Assembly (NCBI GenBank): GCA_963556495.2 | Contig: OY747702.1 | Location: 17,997,403 to 18,061,402, forward strand | DNA from: Valencia hispanica | Lineage: Eukaryota; Chordata; Actinopteri; Cyprinodontiformes; Valenciidae | Direction of reading: 5' to 3' | Length of the DNA: 64,000 bases | Shown here: positions 12,615-24,600 of the stretch, piece after piece | Layout: each line of letters starts with the position of its first letter | How positions within the stretch are numbered: the first letter of the stretch is position 1 | Position numbers and translations under genes: made by a program | Notes under the pieces: model-generated | What the model saw: only the letters and a program-made list of their open reading frames with translations | Told to the model about the DNA's origin: nothing | The model's database searches: none

Positions 12615-15600
12615 CTGACAATAAAAACAAAGGCCACAGTGCAGTGTTGATAATAAAGATTTTTTTTGTTTTGTTTTGTTTTTTTTAAGAGGAGGACAGA
12701 TTGTTTTGGTAACTCGCTGTGCAAGTAACTGAATACTCCCACTAAGGAACTCAGGTTTAGCGAACTGTGTGACATCAAATAGTCTCCAAAAAGGAATGGA
12801 AAAACTGAGTTTTCAGGGGGAGGTGGGACCTGTTCTCAGCCAACTACGGCTTGGTTATTTATAGGCCAAAAGAAATATGAAAACAAGTGACAAATCACTC
12901 GGTATAGCTCAACACTGGTGACTCAACAAATTCCTAAACTTTCATAAGCTGCCAATCTGACATGTTATATTAATCCATAGTCTGACCTACTCCTCATTTC
13001 ATTTCTCTTCACAAACTATTTTTTTTGACCAAGAGATTTCTTTCTGATTTTGGGTGTGTGTGAGGGCGGGGGCGTTACATCAATAGTTTAAGCAGCTGTG
13101 GACAAACAGCTGCCGTTTTACAGAGGAAACTGTCAGGGCCAAGCTAAAAGTGAAATGTTATACCACTTATCGAGAGGCTCAGCGAAAGACGTGAAATCAT
13201 GCTGAAAATAAATCTGTAGGTAACTGTGTATGAATGTCACATCTCAAAAAGAGCTTTCTGACATTTAACTAAAAAAAGTGGAAAACCAAAAAAAACTGAT
13301 TAATAGTTATCCCTGAGCTAAATGAATACTTTCTGAACTAATACTTTCAGAACAGATTCAACTTTACATAAGGAGGTTTGTGGGCCACCGTCGGGTGTCA
13401 CATCCATAAGATCCTTCCGGCTTCATACAACCACCATTTTGAAGCTACACAGGTCTTCTCTGCTTCCATTTTGTATACATGTAAACAAAATGCATAGCCA
13501 TGTACTTAAATCATTGCATGCCTGTTTATTTTTTATTATTTATTTTAATATTTATTATTTTAATATTAATATTTTAATTATTTATTTTAATAAATAATTA
13601 AAAGAAATGGTTATAAAAATGCTTTAACCCCACAAGCAATTCAAGTCAGTAGTATATTTTAACTGTTGATTCATTTATTCACTCCATTCCAATTGGTTCA
13701 GATCGCTGTCTGGGGCTGTTGACTCTCAAAAATATGACAGATTGTGACCCCTGACCACGCCAAAAGAACTATATTCAATGTTCTGCTGGTAGATATTATT
13801 TTAATAATAATGAAATGTCCCCCTGGTGGGCAGGAAATGTCCCATGGTATCCAGCACCATTTCATACCTGAAAAAGTGAAGCACAAAACAACCAATACTA
13901 CAAATGTACAACATATGTGACAAAATGACCATTAACAGAATTGAATTATGTCTACTACTTTGAACACAATGAACAAATCAGTGTTTCCAACTGGGACATC
14001 ATGCAATAAGAAGTGTCTGTCCACCTCGTTCCACATGCATTTGCTGGGATCCAATCAGCAACGTGGGAAGACCTTAATTCCCTGAGTCGAGAAAAGCGTT
14101 TCCTAACCTGAGAGCGGGTTGACTTGATTCAGGCAGGACCTGACCACCTCCTGTGTCACCAAGTTTCCCAGTGTATAAATGATGTGAACTCATTAATATG
14201 GTGGAGGAAGGATGCTGTGCTTGCAGGGAGTTGCAGTGAGAAGAGTAAGAAATGAACAGATCTGTTGCACCTGATGGTTGAAAAACATGGCACTTTGTGT
14301 AGGCCAGTGTTTTATGGGACTAGATGATGAGATTTCTAAACTGGTTGTTTTTTTTTTGCACATCTTTACACTTCTTAAAAGATAATATCAAACTTTGTTT
14401 TTATTTTATTTTTGAATGGGGAAATGCTAAAGAAGCAGTCAGCTTTACTTTATGGTTACAGCCAAACTAATTTCCAACTAACAAAAAAAACCTAAATGAT
14501 AAAAACTGAGTAAGAAAATATATTCTGGAACTGTTGTCCATTTCTGTAAACTTCCCTTGCCATCCATCCCCAAAGGTTCTCAATTGGATTTAGATCAGGG
14601 AACATGCAGGATGGTCCAAAAGAGCGATGCTATTCTCCTGGAAGAAGTCCTTTGTCCTGCGGGCATTGTGTACTGTAGCGTTGTCATGTTGACAAACCCA
14701 GTCATTACCACGGAGACGAGGACCGTCAATTATGAGGAACCGTCTCTGGACACAGCAAGTGGCCGTTTGACGCCCCTGCAGCTCCATTGTTCCACTGAAG
14801 GAAAAAGCATCCCAGACCACATGGGGCCCCCTCCACTGTAGCGCGTAGAAAACATCTCAGGTGGGATCCGCTTCTCATGCCAGTAATGTTGGAAACCATC
14901 AGGACCATCAAGGATAAATTTTTTCTCACCAGAGAATAAAACCTTCTTCCACAATTCAATGTCCCATGTTTGGTGCTCTCCTGCAAAGTCCAAACGGTCA
15001 TTTCTGTGGCATTCAAGGAGAGGAGGCCTTTGACGACATTTTTTGTTTTTGAAGCCCTTCAGTCTCAGATATCGTCTGATGATGCTGCAGTCAGCACCAG
15101 TAACGGCCTTAATTTGGGTCGAGGATCGTCCAGTGTCTTGACGGACAGCCAATTGGACCCTCCGGCTCAGTGCTGGTGACATTTTTTGGGTCTTCCACTT
15201 CATCTTTTTTTGTTCCATAATCCTCAGGATCATTTAAGAAAGCCAAAATGACCCTTACAGCGTCCCACCTCAGCAGCGATGGCGCGCTGCGAGAGACCCT
15301 GCTTATGCACTTCAACAACCCGACCACATTCAAAAAGGTAAAGTTTTTTTGCCTTTGCCATCAGATCATGACAGTGCGCTAACTGACAATGAATCCACAT
15401 TCTTGCACAGATTTGGCCTTTTAAAAGGCACATTGTCTTAAACCTTTGATCAGCTGTAAAACAGCCCGTTTCAGTTTAAGCATTGTTTTCAATAAATTGC
15501 ATACTCTCAAAATGCAACAAGAAGAAATGAGAGGTAGACAAAACATTTATAAACTCTACTTGGAAGCTTGTTAAGAGGCCTTAAACCTATGATCAGGATA

Positions 15601-18600
15601 TGTTCTGTATCCAAAGCTGGAAGCAAAAGATGACAGAATGGAAAACCCTAAGTACCCTCAGACCTCTCTTGGGTTTATTTTAAACAAAAGATCCCACAAA
15701 GTCCAAAAACGTTTTACTAAAAAAACACAAAAGGTCTATTTAAAGTCATTGTGGGTCCCCCAGCCGGTCTGAACAGAAGATTGTGTTTCCGAGTACAAAT
15801 ATAACAGCATTCAGCGTATAAGAGCAGTCATGTGGGAGTCCCGAGGAGGTCACAGAGGGGGGAGGAGCTAAAAAGCCTCCAATGCCTTAGGGGAGACAAA
15901 TAAATACTGGAGCATGGACAAGAGTTGAAGCACACATGTATGTGTGTACGGCTATTCAGGGTGACAGGTCTTGAATGGGACATAAAGCACTTGTTATTTC
16001 TCTGAAGGCCAGCAGTGGTGTGGCATTCCACCAGTGGAAGCTGCTCAGGGGGAGAGGACTATTATAGTCAGCAGTGGTAAATATATAACCTACTCAGCCA
16101 ACTAGTTAAATAGATATCTGATTTACAGCTGGCAAAAAGGACAACAGAAATCTCTTGAATGGGAAACAAAATGGAGCCAATTTAGGTTTATTTAACTCAA
16201 TAATACCAACACAGCTTTAAACACGCATATCAACAGGTGATCAAAAGAAGCAACAGCTAAATGCTAGACAATGAGAGTATATTCAGGTGGTAACCACTGA
16301 ACAACATAGTAACATTAAAACTTACCCAGCTCTCCTTTAAGGCCGACCAGTTCCTGAGACAGCTTTCTACACTGCCTGGTGGCTTCATCACGCTGCAAGG
16401 AAAAACATACTTCTGTCAATATTACTTCATTGATATGGGAGGGGGGCAACAAACCCTTGCATAAATAATACAAATAGAGATACACTTCAGGCATTAAATA
16501 CACATAAATCCAGGTTTTCCAGACAGTTCTAGTTGTGGATAACAGCTAAATTAAACATAACCTAACAGAAGCTGGTAAATAGAGACAGTCTCTAATGACT
16601 GACACAAAACTTTTTGCAGCTGTGGCTTGTGCTGCAGTGTTACTGCTACGATTCAAAATGACGCAGAAACCATCGACAAACTGTTTAACATCTTTTCCCC
16701 CTCCTCTACAATGTGGGTTTACAGCTGCAACCTGACGCTCTACACATCACATAGTGAAGCCTCCATGATTGAATCATGCCGACAGACATGACAATCACAA
16801 ACCGCACCAGTCAAACATCACCACAGAGCCCAAGGGCACTGTTTACATTAGCAAATAGCTTGCTACCCTGTCTTGCTCTTCTTTGATCTGCATCCATCTC
16901 TCACTGCAGAGAACATTGTAGAAGCTAGTTACCCTCTCTGCAGCACAGCGAGCACTAAGACAAGCCTTGCTGCCAGCACAGCCCATGATCCAGCCTCAGC
17001 CTGAGAGTTGGGTGCTGGACTCCCCTCTGGTCGCTATGGAGACTCGGTAATCCAGGGCGAACAGCGGTCCAGGTGGATGTACCACCTCCACACGCATGCC
17101 CTCCCAGACTGAGCCTACTACATCTGAGGCAGGACTGAAAAAGCCACTTTAGAGGCAGAAGAGTGACTGCAGACTGCTTTACTGTATTTCATATAGAAAA
17201 AAAAGAAAAAGAAAAAAGAGGAACACAAGAGGGGGAGGCTACAATGTGCCTTAGGACCACCCCCACAGCAGCAGAGAGGCCACTTTAAGACAAGCACTAA
17301 AGGCAGTCTGGGGAACTGCACAGAGCTGGCTGACATCAGGCTGTGCAGTGATCCATCCTGGTCATAAACAGCCAGTGTAGCTTACAATCGGCCAGCTACA
17401 GGCTGCAGGGGCACAGCCTCTCCATTAGCAGCTGATTTAATGCCATGACGTATCAATTTACCATCTTCTCAGTGAGCAACACTACTTACAGTCAATGTAC
17501 AATCAATGAGAAAAGAAGATTACTACGCTCACTAAGCCGATCAATGCATAAAGGTTAAACAAATCAAACTAGGCAAAATATATCTATTTGTTAGTCTTTG
17601 TTTCTCTGGGTTACCTTTTTTAAACGAGTTTCATGGACCATTTCTATTAGTTACAAGGTATTCATGCAATAAAGATGCGTTAAAAAAAAAGTTACAACTA
17701 ATAACTGAACAAAAAGGGTCTAGATGTTTTAAGAGATCACAATACTTCTATTTCTAATGGGAATTTACAACCGTTTGGTTGTAAATGATCCTGGCATTTT
17801 TATAGGATGTCGGAAGCTATTTATGTCCCGAGGGTATATGTGATGTTACTCTGCACCAAGGGGTATCAAGTTGATATAAAAGATGATACTCTTGGTAGAG
17901 AGTATCATTACAATATGGACAGAGACAAGAGCCTGCTGTAGGTCATATTTCCAGTTTTCTGGGATTATTGGCAAACAGCAGCAGACAACTCAGAGGCCAG
18001 GAGCGACACTCCTATCGTTCTAACATTGATAAAATACACTTACTTACACTTTTATAAAACAAATTAAAAAAAAACATAAAAGCAGTAATTTCCTTTCAAA
18101 TTATTCTTAGATCATGTTTTTAGTTTGTACAGATGCAATGAAACTAATAAATAATTTGGCTGTTGTTTTATAGCTTAAACCTGCTTCTATAAAACTATAT
18201 CACTCAGTTGCCTGGCGTTTTTGTCATTCTTCGTGATCTTTGTTAGGTTCTTCGATTGTTAGGGGCTGTCATATAAACGATATCTACACGGAGATGAAAA
18301 TGACACACAGATGGGCTTCATTTACTAAGCGGGGTATCCCTGAAGGTCATTTATTTTAGGGGTATCAGATTCAGGAGGGCTAAGTACAAATGCACTCCAC
18401 ACTTTTCAGATTTTTATTCATAAAAGAACTTAACATATGTATCCCTCTATACACATCATTTATGCACTATTGTGTTTGAAACTAAATCTCACTAAAATAC
18501 ATTGACAGTGATTATAATTTGACAAAATGGGGAACTGTTTAGATGATATGATCACTTTTAATTGGCGCACTTAGTTTATAATTAAACTATTAGGTTTTAC

Positions 18601-21600
18601 AAAGCCTTAAATGAAGCAATAGGGGGTAATGTGAAAGCAGAACCAACACTTACACCCTGTCCAAACAGGTGATAAGAAGCAGCAGCACACAGTCCTTGCT
18701 TAGTGTTTGGCAGCAGTTCATAACCATATCAAGTCAACAGCTGGGACATTCTCACACTATGATGGCAGACTCCGGCCCCCCATTATTGGCATGATGAGTG
18801 GTCACCAGATTCCATTCTTCACTACACGATTACCGACATCATTAAAACACATGCTCTTTAATATACGTTAGGCACATCTGATTGTCTCATGTAACTGTCA
18901 TGAACGACAGATATTGGTGTTTAAAAGGTGTGAAGTTGAAAATGAAGCAGTTTATAGTGCAATAAAGTTGAGTCAGTTGGAGGAGGAGGCTGCAACAGCT
19001 GCTCTTCAGTCAGAGGAACAAGTGTTTTTAAGTTTGTAGTAATGCATTTGGTTTTACAACCCCGCTGCCCAAACAGAAGGACATGAGTCAAACATCGGTG
19101 ACTAAAGATCACGCTCTGCGCCTTAGATGCAGCTGCCCCATTTCAGGGGCCGACATGGTCATTAAGCAGACTCTACTCAAAATTTGATCCACCATGACGA
19201 CAGGCAGCGCAGAAAGCATTCCAGAGAAACGCTGCTGTGACAGAGGACATCAGAACAAAGAGGTTTTCCAAAACCTTCTCTGCAAATTAAAATCAACAAT
19301 GTTTTATGCTGTCTGAGAATTTTAGAGACATTTAGGTTATAACAAAAACTTCTGTTTAGTACAGAAATCATACAAACTGTGTATCAAAATGCGATTGCAA
19401 GAAATCTCTCTGGTGCAAAAGTAAGCAGTAGGTCAGGCCTGGCTGTAGGCCGGAGTTAATAAAGCACAAAGGTGACTCTGTGGCAAATTTCCTAGAACGA
19501 TCCTCTGCAGGGAGCTAAATGGCACCAAGTATCACCAGAGAAACGATGACATCCGCAGTCATTGTTGCCCCCGGCAACATCAAACCTATGAATAATGTGT
19601 GAACACACTATCCAAGAACACACCAAATATTCCAATATCTTCCCTCTACCAGCAGCATTTAAACGGTTATACGATTAGATCGGTTAATCTGAGACACCTT
19701 GGGGCGGCTGTGAAATATACGTTTCTAATATTGTTTTGTATACTTTCCAAAGAAAGAGAACCACTTTGGCTCTGGCTAGACTACATTAATAATTTACATA
19801 TAAATTCATAAAAAATACAGCGGCTAAGAAATCTCTTTGCCGGTATAATCATTCAAAGTCTGATATCACAACATAGTGCAAGAATCATAATAAAGAAGAT
19901 GCACCGACAGATCAGCTGGTGACCAGAATCACCTCATTTCCTGAATAACTGGGTGAAAGATGAATCTCAAAAATCCAATCTTTTTCCTCCCAGCAAATGC
20001 TCTAAGCAAGTTGTTGCTATTGAGTGACGTTATTAAAGAGGAAAGATGTCTTAAATTTTCTGTATCTGTGGGGTGTTTAAAAGCTCAGAGATGTAGAGTG
20101 TTATTTAAAAGGAGACGTGAGTTTATGCAACATGTCGAGACATGTCTGTGATCATTCTCATCATTTCCACCCTGTTTTGCAATTTTGAACTGTGCAGAGT
20201 TTGGTGTTTTGTTCCTAACTTCTTCAGCTATGAAACGCAGCTGTCTTAAGAAGTAAAGGCTAATGAACTAACTGCTAATACAAGAGTGTAAAGAGATAAT
20301 ATTGTCAGCACTGTAATCGTTTTGTCTGTTTTAAATGAGTAAATCCCTGTTTTCTAGACTGCTCTTTAAAACACAGTAGGACATCACCTTTGCTCTGATT
20401 ACAACTAACTGACCAATATTGGCAGAAAAGCTAAAACTTAAATATTTTGAACTTGTTATAGTTTTTAGATAGTAATTGTTGGAATAGACTACAATCAGAT
20501 TCAGGAGGTCAGAAATTCACATGAATCAACAATTTAATATCTTCCACAAATGGGGTATAGTAAAATAAAGTCACTAAGTCCTCAGAAGGAAGTCAGATAA
20601 TATCAATGTGGAAAATTGAGGTTTTAGAGTTGATTTATGACTGGGTTTTGATGAGTCATTTGGGTTAAAGGGAAACTTTTCACTCAAAGGCCAGGCAGTG
20701 ATGAACAGACTATGGATAAATATCCATTTGTCTTTGATTGCTCCAAAGTTGACTGACAACAGCAGATATACAGGTGAAACTCAAAAAATTTGAATATCGT
20801 GCAAAAGTTTATTTCAGTAATTCAACTTAAAAGGTGAAACTAATATGAGATAGACTCACTACATGCAAAGCGAGATATTTCAAGCCTCTCTTTGTTATAA
20901 TTGTGACGATTATGGCTTACAGCTTATAAAAAACACCAAATTCAAAATCTCAGAAAATTTGAATATTGTAAAAAGGTTACATATTTAGGCTCAAAGTGTC
21001 ATACTCTAATCAGCTAATTAATCCAAAACACATACAAAGGGTTCCTGAGCCTTTAAATGGTCTCTCAGTTTGGTTCAGTAGGAATCACAATCATGGGGAA
21101 CACTGCTGACCTGACAGTTGTGCAGAAAACCATCATTGACCCTCTCTATAAGAAGGGAAAGCCTCAAAAGGTCATTGCAAAAGAAGTTGGATGTTCCCAA
21201 AGTGCTGTATCAAAGCACGTTAATAGAAAGTTATGTGGAAGGGAAAAGTGTGGAAGAAAAAGGTGCACAAGCAGTAGGGATGACTGCAGCCTGGAGAAGA
21301 TTGTCAGGAAAAGGTCATTTAAAGTGTTGGGGACCTTCACAAGGAGTGGACTGAGGCTGGAGTTAGAGCATCAAAAGTCACCACACACAGAGGGATCCTG
21401 GACATGGGCTTCAAATGTCGTATTCCTATTGTCAAGCCCTGACAAACAATGTCAGAAGCTTCTTACCTGGGCTAGAGAAAAAAATAAATGCAAATGTTGC
21501 ATCTCATGTGGAGACCAAGGTCCCAGAGTCTGGAGAAAGAATGGGGAGGAACACAATCCAAGATGATTAAAGTCCAGGGTGAAGTTTCCACAGTCTGTGT

Positions 21601-24600
21601 TGATTTGGGGAGCCATTTCATCTGCTGGTGTTGGTCCACTGAGATTTATTAAGTCCAGAGTCAACGCAGCCATCTACTGTACCAGGACATTTTGGAGCAT
21701 TTCATGCTTCCTTCCACAGACGAGCTTTATGGAGATGCTGACTTCATTTTCCAGCAGGACTTGGTACCTGCCTATACTGCCAAAAGTACCAAAACCTGGT
21801 TCAATGACCGTGGGATTACTGTGATTGATTGGCCAGAAAACCTCCCTGACCTGAACCACATAGAGAATCTATGGACCATTGCCAAGAGAAAGCTTTGAGA
21901 CATGAGACGGAACAATGCAGAAGAGCTGAAGGTCGCTATAGAAACAGCCTGGTCTTCTATAACACCTCAGTAGTGCCACAGGCTGATAGCATCGATGCTA
22001 CGCCGCATTGAGGCTATATAAATAAAGGCTTGAAATATCTGGCTCTGCATGTAATGAGTCTATATCATATATTAGTTTCACCTTTTAAGCTGAATTAAAG
22101 AAATAAATTAACTTTTGCACAAAATTCACATTTTTCGAGTTTCCCCTGTATACTAGGCTGGACAATATCCAGCTATGTCTGCTCATCCTGTGGCAGCCTG
22201 ACAAGATGTTGCTAGAAATAGAAATGTGACTTTCTGGTGTACCAATAAACAATCATGAACACAGAAAATATCAATTTTTAAATTATATTAAATCCCTTTC
22301 TTTAAGATAACGTTAAACTAAAATGGCTTCCTTAAACAGCTGACGTTGCATTCTGCTTTATGAATTTATCTAGCAGATGGACCACTGTTGCACTGCAGGG
22401 AGCAAACAGTGCAGCAATTTTTGGTTTTGTGTCGATTAAAACAAAAAAAGACTTTGTTGTTATACCATTAACTTACAGGGCTGCATACTGAAATAGCAAA
22501 GTAATAATGAGTTTTTAAATGATTAAATACCAATTGGTCCAATAAGCACCATCAAAAGTATTAGATGCAACCTAGTCTTTGATTAAAAGACCATTCTAAT
22601 GTGGAAAAGCTTGATTATCCTCCACTAATATCGGCATTAAATAATTTGACTAGAAGAGTGTATTCAAAGAGAAAAGAAATTTGATAAATCTTCTTACCTC
22701 AGCCAAAGTTTGCTGCAGAACGACGGCGAGTGCCTGAAACCTACAGTCGCTGGCTGTAAGGAGTTTTTTGAGCTGCTGGATGTCCTGGTCTCTCCTCTCA
22801 TCCTGCAGGACACTTCCCTGTGCCACAGTCCGAGACCCAGTAGTCTTTGCAGGTTGGGAACATTGAGGTTGATGTTGCCTGGAGCTGCTCTTGACTTTGA
22901 TTTTGTCCACTGTAAAAGAACATTTTTGTGACAATGATTATTAGCAAACTCCCCTACATAACCCGTGACATGGTCACCCAACCTATGTGTTTCTGTTAGG
23001 TTTACTGGATTACTGCACCCCAGAAGTGAATCATTCAGCCTGATGGGTACCAGTGCTGCTCCTCAAATCCAATTAGCATTTCATATTCTAACTCAATCCA
23101 GAGCACTGCAGCCACCAGTCACAGAGGACAGCTGATTTTAGCAAGGTCGTGCTACAGCAGGCTTGACTTACATCTGCTTTATAAATACATCACTGACATT
23201 TAATAGGTATCATAAATTCAGCTGATGGAAAATACATTGTTACTAGCACTACCGTGCTGAGGCATCAGACCACAACACTTCCAGCATTCATAAACCTGTC
23301 TCGACACCAATGAGTGGACAGGATCACAAACCTGTATGAGTCATCCTGAAGTTAAATGTACTGAGCAAGAGAATATATATATATATATATATAATAAAAT
23401 TAAAAAACCCATCTTAGTGGAGCAGTTGAGCCGCTAAAATCTAAGATAAGGAATAAGGATAGTCGGTTTGACAATCTAGCGATTGTTATGTCTGATTGTA
23501 TAATAACTGAAAGGGTATACAAGTAGTTGGGAATATGGATTGCATTCTGTAGGTCTTACACTACCCTCTGCTGGCTTTGCAGTGAATCAACATGTGGTGA
23601 AAAAAAGGAATGCATTTGTATTGTGCTTTTTCAGTCAGAGGACCACAAAGCACTTCAGTCTACATTCTGTCATTCACACGCCAGTGTGAACTAACTGCTT
23701 GGGCTTCTATCTAAGACCACATGTGGACATTATGAAATGCTGCTGAATTTAAATAATTGATGTTGTCACCGGTTAAATTATTCAGATGGGATCTAGAGAA
23801 GTAGTCCGGCTCTGATCTGAGACGTGGGAAATTAACTAGATTATTTAAGCTTATTAAAAAGCCCTGTATTGTACATTTGTTTCTTAAAAAACAAGTCTAA
23901 TAATAGAAAGATAGGCAGAAATATTAATATGTTAACAAAAATAAAAAGGAGGATGAGAGGCAGCATTACCGGCTTTGCCCTTTTGTTTCCTAGAAAAACA
24001 CAAATTCGCATGTTAACTGAGCAATCCCAGCTAGTTCCTCTTTAACCAACGTTGCATGGGAACAGGACTGACACCAGGAGTTTGTTTAAATAAAGGTCCA
24101 GACAGCAGTGATGTAATATGTCGCTCTTTCATTTCAGACATGTCATACATCTCCAACTTGAACACGTAACATTAAATCAACAGTCTGACACTGTACTGTT
24201 CAGAGATATCACATCGCAGCACAGAGCATGATGGGTGAGGAGCCCTCTCACAATTAAACACTTGTTATGGTGGTTGGTGGCAACAATTACTGATATCTAT
24301 TCTCTGTATAGAATGAGATTTGAACAGAGGTCCTTTGTCTGAAATGATTGCATCGCAATTTTAATACATTGTTATTCTCGAAGTTAACTTTAAAGGTTAA
24401 TTATGTTATGAGTAAGGTATTAAATAATAGATATAGATAACATACAGACAAGAGCATCTTTCTCTGATAGTGTTTTCTAATGCAGATAAATTATTTTGTT
24501 TTATTATAAGCTAATTTTATTTAACTGTAAATGTGATCTTTTTGTCTTTTCTATTATTAGGTGATTGTTGTGCTGTACATTCTTGTGACTGCCGTTGGGA

